From positions 4,548,080 through 4,612,079 of the forward strand of contig JAKSZT010054458.1 of NCBI GenBank assembly GCA_026826555.1: a DNA stretch of 64,000 bases. Direction: 5' to 3'. Position numbers and translations under genes: made by a program. Shown here piece after piece: positions 26,073-37,925 of this stretch; position 1 is the first letter of the stretch; each line of letters starts with the position of its first letter. Under the pieces are notes generated by a model. It saw only the letters and a program-made list of their open reading frames with translations, made no database searches and had not been told where the DNA came from. The DNA is from Tolypeutes matacus (Eukaryota; Chordata; Mammalia; Cingulata; Chlamyphoridae).

Positions 26073-26925
26073 TGTGTTGTGAAAATAGGACCAAAAATAT
26101 CTTAAACATAACTTTTTTTTATTCTTTCTTTCTTAAACCATAACTTTTAATTATAGATATGTAAGTTAAGATCATGAGCTACAACTACACCAATATTTGA
26201 ATATCTCAAAATTTGAAATGGTCTGATCATCATACCAAGTATTGTTAAGAATATTGAGATCCTTGATCTCATATGCCACTACTGAGAATATAAAATAGTG
26301 CAACCATTTCCGAATTTGTTTTGGCAGATTATGAAAAACATGTACATATAACCTACCATGTGAACCACCCAAACCTCCTCAGATATTTACACAAGAGAAA
26401 TGAAAGCATAGGTTTATGCAAAGACATATATGAAATTTCATAACAGCTTTATATGTAAGAGCCAAAAATGGATACAACCCAAATGTCTACCAACAGGTGA
26501 ATGGATAAACAAATTGTGGTATATCCATACAATAGTATCCTGCTCAGCAATTTAAATGAAAACACTAATAACACCTGGAACATCATTCAGGGGTGGAATC
26601 TTAAGATCACTATGCTGAGATAAAGAAGCCATACAACAAAGAATACATATTGTAAGATTCTATTTATGTAAAATGCTAGAAAACCCAAGCTAAACTATAT
26701 TAACAAAAGTCAATCAGTGGTTGCCCGTAGATTGAGGAGTGTGTGAGAGGAGTGGCCAGAGGGAGGGTATAAGGAAAGCTTGGGGAGTACTTGATATTTT
26801 CACTCTCTTCATCACGGTGATTGAAACATGTCAAAATTTATTTCAAGTAAAAATGTATCAAATTTTATGTTTCATATGTGTGCAATTTATTATATGCCAA
26901 TTATTCTTTAAAAAGAATAAGTAGT
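26073..26925 (+). mobile_element. L1M 3' end (segment 3)
   Basis: The last part of the same L1M: AACCCAAATGTCTACCAACAGG, TGAATGGATAAACAAATTGTGG, a GCTGAGATAAAGAAGCCATAC block, CAGTGGTTGCCCG, then a TTTATTATATGCCAATTATTC tail. The order and orientation fit an L1M 3' UTR. Together the three segments span about 2.9 kb with two later LTR insertions. Confidence 0.85.
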
Positions 26926-26929
26926 TTTC

Positions 26930-27044
26930 TATTCCTACTGCGATAGATAAAAACAAATTTTGTGGCATAAAACAACACAATATTTTCCCTTATAATTCTG
27001 GACTTCAGAAGTATGAAAGGGTCTCACTGGGCTAAGTCACCAAG
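26930..27044 (-). mobile_element. MLT1-like LTR, antisense (left half)
   Basis: It reads GGCATAAAACAACACAATATT, then CTGGACTTCAGAAG and GGTCTCACTGGGCTAAGTCA, the antisense start of an MLT1-type LTR. Its continuation (TTTCCTTGCC...TTTACCACAAA) is at 27646-27978, so about 600 bases of other repeats were inserted into it. Confidence 0.65.
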
Positions 27045-27084
27045 TCTGTGGTAATTTGTGATATCAGCAATAGGGAAAAGCACA

Positions 27085-27168
27085 GTGTGGTGCCTTGGAG
27101 CCATGTACTCCAGGAAAACGCTCTTAAATTTAATCCATTCCTGTGGGTGTGAAATGGGACCTTTTTTT
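27085..27168 (+). mobile_element. Fragment of MaLR-like LTR
   Basis: The blocks CTCCAGGAAAACGCTCTTAAA and AATCCATTCCTGTGGGTGTGA match the first 100 bases of the LTR family seen at 34180 and 43513. The rest of the LTR is missing. Confidence 0.6.
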
Positions 27169-27174
27169 TAATAC

Positions 27175-27305
27175 ACAGGTGGATTCTATTTACTTCATTT
27201 TCTTAAAGTATTTTTCCAAGTATTTTATTGAGAATTTATACATCTATATTCAATAGTGAGATTGGTCTGTAATTTTCTTTCCTTGTAGTACCTTTTTTCT
27301 TTTTT
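27175..27305 (-). mobile_element. L1 ORF2 fragment, antisense
   Basis: The plus strand text TATTTTATTGAGAATTTATACATC followed by GAGATTGGTCTGTAATTTTC is antisense L1 reverse transcriptase, the same site as 18417. Only about 120 bases survive. Confidence 0.7.
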
Positions 27306-27344
27306 TTATTGTGGGTAAAAATCAAATTTTTGATGTTAGTTCAG

Positions 27345-27640
27345 TTGAGGTGTGGCCCAGATGAATCAAGATGGATCACAATTCTATTACTGAAAGTCAG
27401 ATGGAGCAGCGAGAAGCTCATGGTCTACAGAACCCAGAATAGAAGCCAGGAGAGGCCACTGTGTGCGTTGCCATGTAACAGAAAAGCAAAGGACCGAGGA
27501 ATGCTGGCAGCTAGCATAGAACGCGACACTCTTCTGTGAGAAAGCATCACATTGATGACACCTTGATTTTGGACTTCTCCTATCTTCAAAACTGTGAGCC
27601 AATAAATTCTTGTTATTTAGCAAACATCCTGCATGGAAAT
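27345..27640 (+). mobile_element. MLT1-like LTR 3' half, sense
   Basis: The 3' part of an MLT1-type LTR: ATGACACCTTGATTTTGGACTTC, AACTGTGAGCCAATAAATTC (with AATAAA as polyadenylation signal) and TTGTTATTTAGC. It lies inside the split antisense LTR. Confidence 0.65.
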
Positions 27641-27645
27641 TAAAA

Positions 27646-27978
27646 CATGGTTTCCTTGCCTTTTTCAGTTTTTAGTGGATGCCCATATTTCTTGGTTCAT
27701 GGTTCCTTTTGATCTTCAAAGCCAACAACGACCTGTGAAGTCTTTCTCATGGGTCATATATCTGATTCTATCTCTTCTTCCTCCCTTTTACCACTTAATA
27801 GGACACATGATTATAAGGGCCTACCATGTAAATCTGAGATATTCTCACTATCTCAAGACTGGCTGATTTACAACCTTAAATCCATCTGCAAGTTTAATTT
27901 CCTCTTGCCATGTAACCTAAAATATACATAGATTCTGGATGTGGACTTCTTAGGGACCATTTTTATGTTTACCACAAA
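27646..27978 (-). mobile_element. MLT1-like LTR, antisense (right half)
   Basis: Continues 26930-27044: CCATATTTCTTGGTTCATGG, TCTTCAAAGCCAACAACGACC, ATCTGCAAGTTTAATTTCC and an end TTATGTTTACCACAAA. Order and orientation agree with the left half. Confidence 0.65.
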
Positions 27979-30889
27979 GGTTTATAAATCGTGTGGAAGC
28001 AAAAATTATTTAAATTTCCATAATATGTCTGTATGATTTATTCTTTATCAAAATGTATTAATTTGAGGTAGAAATAATCTCAGAAATAATAGTACTGACA
28101 TAAAGTTTGAATGATGAAAAAATGCCTACTGTTCATTTATTCAGTCACATTTTTCTGTTTTATTTATTTTATTATTCATGACATCATGCTATGTTTCATT
28201 TTCTAAGTTTCATTTTATTTGGTGTGGTGGTGAATAGAAAGCTGAAATACTGAAAAGAGTTGAAAATTATAGCAAGTAATGCAAGTTCTACATTTTAAAG
28301 GACATGTAATTATTACTATCCTTAAATGATACTCTCTCATAATATGATTTTTCAGTTTTTAAGGCAAGCTGTTATGAGCAATTTATTATTGGGGTATTGT
28401 GTGCTTGTAATGCTTGATTGCTGAAATGTGCAACTGATATTTCTGTTTACTTCAATATCCTGCTCTAAAGCAAATTTATCTCCTTTAAATTTTCTTTAGA
28501 AGAGGGAGTAGGGAGGAAATGTCAAATATATAAAACTATTGTAAATTAATTAGTTATGCTTAGCAGTTTTAAAATGTTTATGTTTTGAATATAATCATAT
28601 GTAAAACAATATTATACATAATATCTTTATGCAATTTAGAGAAATATATCACCTTAGAAATCAACCTAACTAACTGCAGTTTTAAAGTTTGGTGAAATTT
28701 ATAGTTTTAACATATTTATATTTGAAGCAATTAATTTAAAATTAATCCCTAAGGATGGGCAGACTTAGTATTTATCTTTTCTTATCCTATACCACATAAA
28801 GCTTTCACTATCTCCCTAATGCATGCCTCCTGAACATTATCTCTGTATTTAATTGTGTTCAAGTATCTGCTATGTACTAGTTATGTCCATCATAAAATGT
28901 GTTAAGATAGTTTTGCATGTGTAATAAGAAAAATCTAATTTAAAATTTAAAATGAGGGTTGTGAGTTATTAAAAATAAGAAACTTGTGTAACCAATAAGG
29001 GAAAGTCTTCAGTGATTTTGAATTTCTTCATCGGTATTAAAGTTCACGTGCTGAGGAAATGCCAATCTTAAAATCAAAGTGAAAAATCTTTAAGCTGGAG
29101 CTCACCTAAGATTTGCTAGACTAGAGAAACATCTAACAAGAAATCCTTGCCAAACAATTCAACCATGAATTCAGAAATTTGCCTAATGAACCAGTACTTT
29201 TAAAAAATTAGTAGACATTTAATATTTTAAGATGTTCTGATAATGTTAAGAAAAAATTTATAATGAGTAGTCAAGAGTTATAGTAGACTATTTTTCAATA
29301 GATTAATACTTGCTAAAACAAGTATGAGGTAAAAGTAGTTGCTGTAAATTCCATTAGACTGGTCAGTTTCTATTTGCAATATAACTGTATATATAATTAT
29401 TATGACTAGGTTGGGTCAAAAATAACTTTGATTTTTTTTGTTTTGTTTCGTTTTTTACAACATTCAACTTTAGTATTTTTACTATTATAATATGAAACTT
29501 TCCCTCCAAATTCTTCAATAAAAACTGCTTTTCAAAAAAAAAAAAAAACTTTGAATGTTAACTAAAACGTGCACAACACAAGATGATGTGTCATTATTTT
29601 TATATACTATAAACAGGAGTGCACATGACAAAGATGAATGGAAGATAGATGAAGAGATAAAAAGGGAGTAATTTCTGGTGGTTTATAAAATTTCCATTTA
29701 AAAAGTCAGTATTAGTCTCATAACATAAAATGGAATTAAAAGTAGTTTAAATTTTTTTTCTTGCAAAAAAAACCCCAAGAAACTATGAATTGCTATTGGG
29801 GTTTTCATAATGGTAGTGGCATTTAGAGTTAAGGAGTAAGAAGTGGGCCTTTCTACGGTGGAGTAATTTGGAGAAGTTAGTAGTTCTGATTATAAAATGG
29901 ATGTCAAATTTGGAATGGAGAAATTAAAATAAATATCCTCTGAGGACTATAAACAGTAGAAAAACCCTGGGCTGAAAATTTAAAAAAATGAATATTCCAA
30001 GCATCATCCATACCCATTATAAGAGTGGATGGTACAACACAGCTATATTTGCTTCACATCCAAATTCATCAGTTAGTTCTTAATTACATCAAAGTTTAAA
30101 ATATAAAAATATTACATATTTTCCAGGGGATGACTTTAGAAATCTTTGTTATGTTCTCTTTTTGAGCACAAGGTGAGGTTATGTAATATGTGATTTTACT
30201 AATTCTTCATGTGAAGTTATTTATAACCACTCTCAAGAGGAGAGGTTGCCCCGGTCATGGCTTTAAGCTGGGACATGAAGTTACATATCCTTATTACCTC
30301 AGGGATCAATATCCTTACATCTACTATCTAATTCTAATGCTTAAATCCCAACAATTCTTCAGCTTTAGAACTGCTCAGTAATTTGTTTTTCTATTACATT
30401 TGTATTCCACAAATATGATTATCTTGTATTGGAGCCTAATCCTGATTTTTTTTTCTTGTATATTATATCGTTCAATGTATGTGTTTAAAGCAAAGTAATA
30501 CAAAGATAACTCTCTACTTTTAATTTGGTCCAGAAGTTTCAAGTCATTCTCAACTTGCTATAAAGAAAATCTTCAGTACCAAGGATACATTAATTGGTAT
30601 GTATTTGGAGTGTGGGACCAGTATAGAAGAAAACAAAACCACATCATTATAAGCATTGAAGGATAAGTGTTAAAATATATATCATGACTTTTGTGAGTGT
30701 TTGGGGAGATGGGCATGGTAAGGTAATGCTGTAGTTTCATCATGATTTCTCTATACACCTATAACCTTTTTACAAAAAATTAAAATTAAAGCAACATAAA
30801 AAATACACCACCACAACATGTACAAATAGTATACAATTTTTAAATGAATTTTATTTTCCAATATAAAACTTCAGTCAAGAAAATGATTG
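27979..30889. other. No gene seen; longest repeat-poor stretch
   Basis: About 2.9 kb of AT-rich DNA without recognised repeats apart from A and T homopolymers (for example A at 29536-29550). No supported exon. It may be old unique sequence. Confidence 0.45.
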
Positions 30890-31725
30890 CCTATACTATA
30901 AATAGATAAGATATAATATGGGAGGAGCTATTTTAAATGTACAAATATTTAAAAGGATTAATACCAAGAATATGTAAAAAAAAATCTGAAATAGCTGAAA
31001 TAAAGTAAAAGAACCAATAGAAAGCAAAAGGTATGATTGCCAACTTTGAGAAGAAAAAAATGGCCAAGAAAAGCTGTTCAACCTGGAAATGACAAAGGAA
31101 TGAAAATTAAATGAAGATAGCATTTTATATTTATCCAACTTCAAATATTTCAAAGGTAAAATAATTCTGCATGTTGACCAAAATATGGAGAAAAAGGAAC
31201 TTTGTTACAATTATAATGGAGGATTTTTATACTGAGGCAATAAATTGGTAAAAACCCTTTGAAGACAGATTTTTTTATGTATCATTTGAAGGCTACTTTG
31301 AAATGCTTTATAACACCAAATAGTATACCTGAGTAAATATTACAGAGAAATTCTTTCTTATGCACAATGAAACTTGTACAAAAATATTTACTGGAGTATT
31401 ATATGTTATACATTTGTCAAACAAATGAAATATTTACTGGAATGTTTTATGTCGTAGTGAAATTCTTAAAACAAGCTAAAGTTTCACTAACAGGAGAATA
31501 AAGAAAAAAATAGGTTTTTCATATAAGATTAAATTTGTACAGAAATGACAGTTGAGGTATATATATCAAAATGAATGTTTCTCAAAAATGATAAAAAACA
31601 TGTTGCATGATTATATATATGTTAATATTATTTACAAAATAATTAAAACCTGTGTATAGATGCATTTATAGCAAACTTGAAAAAACAATAAAAGGAATTA
31701 TGAACTCTGATTTGACAGTTGTGGA
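30890..31725 (+). mobile_element. L1M 3' remnant, sense
   Basis: Blocks TAATTCTGCATGTTGACCAAAATATGG, TACTGAGGCAATAAATTGG and AAACTTGTACAAAAATATTTAC occur in the order of the 3' part of L1 elements in sense. Strongly diverged. Confidence 0.5.
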
Positions 31726-32184
31726 CACTTCTGCAATGGAGTGAAGAGAATTTAACCAGGAAGGAGTTCATAGTGCATCTCAAATATATTAGTATATTTT
31801 ATCCCTTAAAAATCAGAACAAAACAGGGTAAACAAAAGGACAAAGAAGTAGCACAGAGTATCTCTACTTGTTAATTTTCTTTTCAAAATTTCTCAGTTTA
31901 GTTCTAGTGCAAGTTTAATTGCTACACTAACTGATTCTTCTTTCATTATTTGGTATGTGTGATATAGCATTAAATCTAGGCAGGAGTGGTTACAAAGGAA
32001 CTTTATTATACTTGAGAAGCTGTTTACTAAACTGTGTTTCTTATTATAATAATGATGTTTTTTATTACAAAGTATTAAGTTCCAATTTACCTTTCCCTAA
32101 TTGATTTCCGGAATTTACACAAGCATTTGCATTTTGCCCTGGACAGGTGGTAAATGTAATTCCTCCCTTTGTGAAGTCAGGTAC

Positions 32185-32533
32185 AGCCATGGGATTTATG
32201 AGAGGCATGGAAAGATGCCCCCCAAGAGACTGAAAGAGACAAGTCCTAGAGGAGAGAGGAAAGAAGACCCATATGCCTGATTGCTGACAGAAGAGCTCAG
32301 AGAGAAAAGAACCCTGGCCGAATGGGTAGAGACAGACAGAATTGCCATTATGCTTTGTCGTGTGCCTGATAACCCACAGTTACAACTGGGTAAAGAGAGC
32401 ATCTCTCAAGGATGCCTTGATTTGGCCACTTGCATGGCCCCAAAACTGTAAGCATTTAACCTAAAAAGCCTCAGTATAAAAATCAATCCATTTCTGTTAT
32501 ATTTCTCCTGGCAGCTCTTAGCAAACTAAAACA
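32185..32533 (+). mobile_element. MaLR-type provirus: 5' LTR, 5'-truncated
   Basis: This matches the last half of the 3' LTR at 34180-34849, starting with a GAGGCATGGAAAGATGCCCC block (the same block is near 34470) and ending in GCAAACTAAAACA at 32533. The first half of the LTR is missing. It is followed directly by the internal region, so this is the left LTR of a provirus. By eye it differs from the right LTR at many positions, consistent with an old insertion. Confidence 0.85.
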
Positions 32534-34179
32534 GAAATTGATATCTGGAGAGTGGGGTGCTGCTGCTATGTAAATACCAAAAATGTTGGAATTGTTTTAT
32601 AAATGGGTAAGGAGTGGTTTTTGGAAGGACTGACAGATGCATGAAAGAAAAGTTTTAAATTGCTTTGAAGACACTGTTGATAATATGAAGACACTAAAGA
32701 TAGTTCTAATGGGGTCTTAGACAGAAATGAGGACTATCATTGCAAACAGGAAGGAAGGCAATCTTTGCTTTAAAGTGGCAGAGAACTTATCAAAATTGAC
32801 TCCTGGTGATAGATGGAAGGCAGAATTCGAAAGTAATGGACTTGGATATTTGGATGAGAAGATTCAAAACTAAATGTAGAAAGTATGGCCTGGCTTCTCC
32901 TTGTAGCTATAGTAAAAGCTGAAAACTGAAATCTTAGGTATAGAGAAACCAAAAATTGATGGTTTGGAAAATTCTGCACTTCCAGAAAATGAGAGAAGAG
33001 GGCCCCACATGAGGACTTAACTGAACATAGAACCAGCCCATCATTACAGTGTAAATCTGAATTGGAATCGCAGTAATCCAGAAAGGATTTGTAGAAAGTC
33101 CTATTTTCTGAAGGTTGGGAAACCTTTGAACTGCATGCAAAGCCAACAAGCTTTATGTGATATCTGTATGAATGAGACCACTGCCAGCCTGGACTAAAAG
33201 GGAAGAAAAGGGAGAGATTGAAGGAAAAAATTACTTCAAAGGCAGAACCAAGGAAGTTGATGTCTTGTCTTAAGCCATCTTCTCAGACCAAGAGAAGGAC
33301 TTCACTTTATACACGGAAAGGGTGAGTTTGCCCCAGAATTTGAACAGTGTGGGCCTTCTGCCCCATTGTTCAGGGAGAATCCTGCCACTTCAGGCCTCAC
33401 AGAACATGGAGCTTATGCCGTAGTGGTTGGAGAGAGTTTATTTGTAACCCTACTGCTCTGAGAGCATTGGACATGTGCCCTGGAAATTGGGGAGAGTGTG
33501 GCCATCACCCCAGTTTTCTTTCAGTATCGTGGGCATCATCCTAAACGCTGTCTGACACAGCTCCTTTGACTTGGCCTACAAAAGAATAGCTGCTTGCTTC
33601 TGCAGTGTTCACGGAGAATGGTCCAGATATTTTGTACCATGTCCTCAGCAGTATTCTGGTTTTGTGGAATAAATCTGAAGAACATGAAAAAAAAAAAAAT
33701 AGTTGAAGCCTAGAACTTAGCAACCCCTCAGATGTTTGATCAGAATGGAGCTGAGAAGATGGTTGGAAAGGGTGGGGCTGCTTCTCTGGGCCCCAAGGAG
33801 AAAAAACAATCATTCTATAAATGAGTCTCAGAATATGAAAATCTAGTGGAGCATATCCTGTAGGTTTTCAGAACTGTTTGGGACCCATGACCACTGTGTC
33901 TCTTCCAATTTCCCCCTATGGCAATGGGAATATATATCCTGTGACTGTCCTTCCTTTTTTTTATTGGAAGCAGATGACCTGTTTTCTAAGTTTCACAGAT
34001 CTACAGCCAGGTGGGAATTTTGGACCAAGCGAGGTTGCATTCCTATAACTGATTTTTATGAGATTTTTTAATTAGCATTCTTACTGAAATGATTTATTAA
34101 CTTTTTTAAAATATTGTGATGGAATGACTGAATTTTGCATATGGAAAGAACATGTCTTTTTGGGGTGTGGAAGATGGAG
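32534..34179 (+). mobile_element. MaLR-type provirus: internal region, non-coding
   Basis: It starts just after the left LTR with a GGAGAGTGGGGTGCTGCTGC block that resembles the start of MLT1/MST internal regions, and ends in the purine-rich GGGGTGTGGAAGATGGAG directly before the right LTR, the expected polypurine tract. No gag, protease or polymerase frame is present; in-frame stops are frequent. MaLR elements are known to be non-autonomous with short internal regions, and 1.65 kb fits that. Confidence 0.8.
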
Positions 34180-34849
34180 TGTGACAGTTTGAAGCTTTTT
34201 GTGGATTCCAGAAAAGAACATCCTTTTAAATCTAATCCATTCCTATGCATGTAAATGTATTGTAGGTGGGAACTTTTGATTAAATTACTTCAATTAAGGA
34301 CCTCTGATTGGATTATAGAATGCAGGGTGGGTGTTAATTCTCTTACTGGAGTCCTTTAAAAATGGAGGACTAAAAGCAGCAGGAACAGAAAAAAGCTGCA
34401 GGTACAGAGAAACCTAGAGAGACTTAAAGGGAGGTCACGGAGGCCAGAGGCTGGAATTAGCAGACCACAGAGGCATGGAAAGAGGCCCCTGAGAGCCTTA
34501 AATGACAAAGCCTGGAAGAGAGCAGCAAGACAAGCTATATGTCTGCTTGCCCACAGCTGAATTCTGGGAGGAAGTAAGCCAGGAGGAGAAGAAAGAGAGT
34601 AGAGTCTTCATATTGCCATGTGCCTGATCACCCATTGCTGAGCCTGGAGAGAAAGCATCTTTAGATGAAGCCACCATGTGCCTGATCACCCACAGCTATA
34701 ACTTGGTGAGAGAGCATCTACTGAGGATGTCTTGATTTGGACACAAACATGGGCTCAGAAATATAAGCTTTTAACATAATAAATTTCCACTATAAAGGCC
34801 AACCCATTTTTGATATATTGCTCCCAGCAACTCTTAGCAAACTAAAACA
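34180..34849 (+). mobile_element. MaLR-type provirus: 3' LTR, complete
   Basis: It begins TGTGACAGTTTGAAGC and ends AGCAAACTAAAACA. It holds the family landmarks AATCCATTCCTATGCATG, TTGATTAAATTACTTCAATT, GAGTCCTTTAAAAATGG (weak TATA) and AATAAATTTCC near 34778 (polyadenylation signal). It is about 60-120 bases longer than the other full-length copies, because of an internal duplication (see findings). The neighbouring internal region shows it is part of a provirus, not a solo LTR. Confidence 0.9.
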
Positions 34850-35184
34850 TGATTTTTTGGACAGTGAAGTATTTACAGAAGTGGTGATTGTCATACCATA
34901 GCAAAAACTTTACAAAATTATGTACTATTTGTCATTCAGTTTCCCTGCTAATGTGTTAGTGGAAAAATGTATGGAGAATAAAGCTCCATCAGCCTGAGTC
35001 TCTGAAGAAAAACTACAAATAGTTTCCTCAAACGTATTGGAAATGTTGTATTGATAACAGATAAAGTGGTTTGTGTTTTGTTTTGTTTTTTAAGACACAG
35101 TGATTTTGGAGTTGTTTATAACTACAACAAAATCTAGAGTATCTTGAATAATATACTACCAAATCCTTCCTATTTCCAGTCCTA

Positions 35185-35580
35185 AAATATGTCACAGAGG
35201 TTTTGAAGCTGTAGCAGTTAAAGTCCTGTTGACTTTGTAGGGGCAAACTGCCATGCTGTTCAGAGGCATGACACTTGGCAGGGATAGGTGGGCAGCTTCC
35301 AGGAGCTGAGAATAGTCCCAACCAAAAAATATGACCTCAGTTTTAAAACCACAAGGGACTAAAATTTGCCAACAGCCTGAATGACCTTGGAAGAAGACGT
35401 CAAACCTCACGTGAGACTTTAGCTCCTCCCACCAACATGATTTTAGCCTCATGAGACCTTGAGCAAAGAACCCAACGAACCAACCTGGATTCCTGACCCA
35501 TGAAAACAGTAAGATAATATGGTTGATTTAAGCCATTAAGTTTATGATAACTTGTTACACATTGATAGAAAACTAATATA
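35185..35580 (+). mobile_element. MLT1-like LTR, sense
   Basis: Blocks AACCACAAGGGACTAAAATTTGCC, CAACAGCCTGAATGACCTTGG, TTGAGCAAAGAACCCAACGAA, TGACCCATGAAAACAGTAAG and the 3' end TTAAGCCATTAAG...GATAGAAAACTAATA match MLT1-type LTRs in order. Confidence 0.7.
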
Positions 35581-35824
35581 ATGAACAACACACCAATATA
35601 TTCTATATGGTCAGCATAATCATGTTAATATTTTTTTTTGTATTTTATTGGTTATTTTTTAAATTATTATTTCATTTTCTTATGAATTTTATTTAGTTAT
35701 TTTGTTGGCTTAATTTTTGAAGAGTTTTTTTTTAATGAAGATTTATATAAAACACAAAAAATAAGTTTCTCAAAATAATATCCTTACAAAGAGATACAAA
35801 GCACAGGTTGAAAAACAATGCTCT

Positions 35825-36445
35825 AGAGTACATATTTAGTAGTGAAATTGCTGGGTTGTAGGGTATAGGCATATATACCTTTACAAGGCAATGTCAACTT
35901 TCTTACAAAGTGATTGTTCCAATTTATACTCCTACCTGCAGTGAATGCAAATTCACAGTGCTCTACATCCTCCTCACTGTTTGCTATTGCTAGATTTTTA
36001 AATTTCCTGCTAACCTGGTAGCTGTGAAATAGTACCCCACTCGGGCTTAAATACCTGAAGTTTTCTGATTACTAACAAGTTTGGATATCTTCATACGTTT
36101 ATTTTGACTTTTCTGTCTGTGTTCTGGTTTGTGGGTTGGCTTTTCCCTTTCTCTATGGAGTCTTTTAATTTAAAAATTCTTAATTTTGCTGTAGTTGAAT
36201 CTATCAATCTTTCAATGATTCCAGCTTTTCATGTCTTCTCTAGGAAATCCTTTCTTACCTGAAGCTTATATATTTTCCTAATATTCTCCTAAAAGTTTTC
36301 TTGTTTTAGCTTTCAAATTTAGTTCAACTTATTTTGGTATGTGGTATGAGGCTGATATCCACTTTCCTTTCATCCACAAGTTAACATCCAATTGTCCATG
36401 GACAATTAATTAAACAGTCCATCTTTTCCCACCTATCTGTAACAT
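35825..36445 (-). mobile_element. Ancient L1 ORF2/3' part, antisense
   Basis: The plus strand carries antisense L1 text: TGAAATTGCTGGGTTGTAGGG, TGATTGTTCCAATTTATACTCC, TATGTGGTATGAGGCTGATATCC and ACATCCAATTGTCC. The order corresponds to the 3' third of an L1 on the minus strand. Confidence 0.7.
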
Positions 36446-36844
36446 CTAATTTGCCACATATAAAATTTCCATTTAGATCAGTTTTCTGTTTGTTATATTT
36501 TAAGTACTTGCTGGTCATTGGTCTTCCCGTTGGTTTTCCAAATGGTTGTTTCCAACAAAGCAAAAAAGCATGGAGTTTTTCCATTCTCTGTTCCATAGCA
36601 AGATAGCTCCCTCTGGCAGAGACTTCCCACAAACCTTGGTATAACTACTATTCTGATGGAGTGGGAAGGGGGAGGGGAGGGGGATGGGAGTAGCCCCAAG
36701 CAAAAATGAAACACATTACCACTGAATCTAAGGTTCTGTATTTTTCTTGAATAAATGCTTCTCAATTTGTTGAATCCCTTGTCAATTTCTAGAGTCCTGA
36801 AATTATTGTGGTGACAGTTTTGTACAGTTTTGTACTTGCTTTTG

Positions 36845-37465
36845 AGGAAAAGGATTTACCTTGCTCTTCACTTTACTTTCCAGAAGTCCATTATTATTTT
36901 TGCTTTAAACAGTGAATTAAATTTTAAAGAAATTTGAAAAGGAAAAAACATACTTTCATATTTACCATTTCCTGTACTCTTTGTTCTTTTGTGTAGATTC
37001 AAATTTCCATCTGGTACTTTATTTCTGCTTGCAGAACTTCCTTTAACAATTCTCATATTGTACATCTGCTGATGAAAAGTTCAACTTTTGATCATCTGAA
37101 AAAGTCTTTTTTTTTTTTTTCTTTGAAAAAGTCTTTACTTAACCTTTATTTTGAAAAACATTTTTGCTGGGTATAGAATCTAGATTAACATTTGTTTCCT
37201 GTTCAATGCTTTAAAAGATGTCATTTGATTGACTTCTGGCTTGTATAGTTTCTAATGAGATGTCCAAGGTCTTTGTTATCTTTATTCTCTGTATGCTATA
37301 TGCCATTTTTCTCTGGTTGCTTTTATGATTTTCTCCTTCTCATCAGTTTTCAGCAGTTTAATTATGGGCTTTGATATGTTTTTTGTTTTGTTTATCTTGC
37401 TTGGGGTTTTCTTCCTTCTTGGTTATGTGGGTATATGTTTCCATCAAATTTGGAAAGTTTTCAAC
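36845..37465 (-). mobile_element. Ancient L1 5'/ORF1 part, antisense
   Basis: Antisense blocks CATCTGGTACTTTATTTCTGC, AGAACTTCCTTTAACAATTC, TTTTGCTGGGTATAGAATC, TTGATTGACTTCTGGCTTG and TGGGCTTTGATATG match the 5' portion of old L1 elements (or HAL1). Together with 35825-36445 it may be one element with an internal deletion. Confidence 0.65.
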
Positions 37466-37469
37466 TACT

Positions 37470-37925
37470 CTTCCTTTTTTTAATTTTTAATTTTTTTATT
37501 GAAGTATATCATTCATATGTAAACATACATAAGCAATAAGCCTATATCAATAGTTGTGAACTTACATAATAAATAAGCATAACATCACACAGGGTCCCAT
37601 ACCTCACTTCTCCCCCAACACCTTGCATTGTTGTGATACATCATCAATGTTATATTGATGCAAGAGCATCATCCAAATATAACTACAAACTATACTCCAC
37701 ATCTTACATTTGGTGTATTTTTCCCCAGTCACCTTATTTTTTTAAAACAAATCAATTTTATTAATACATATTAATAAAGCATATAATCTATCCAAAGTGT
37801 ACAATAAATGATACTTGGTATAATCATGTCATTGTGCATTCATTACTACAATCATTTTTAAGGCATTTTTATTATTTCAATAATATTAAAAATAAACAAA
37901 AAGCAGAAAAACAAGGAAATTGAGG
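37470..37925 (-). mobile_element. L1 3' end, antisense, second subfamily
   Basis: The plus strand begins with a T-rich tail followed by TATTGAAGTATATCATTCATATG, then CATCACACAGGGTCCCATAC and ACAAATCAATTTTATTAATAC. A similar AACAAATCAATTCTATTG block occurs at the 3' end of the L1 at 48735-51139. It abuts the plus-strand L1 3' UTR at about 37926, head to head. Confidence 0.6.

Noticed and set aside
29408..29560. GGTTGGGTCAAAAATAACTTTGA, resembling a mariner-type terminal repeat
   Set aside because: I could not find the matching inverted end on the right; the A run followed by ACTTTGAATGTTAAC does not complete it.
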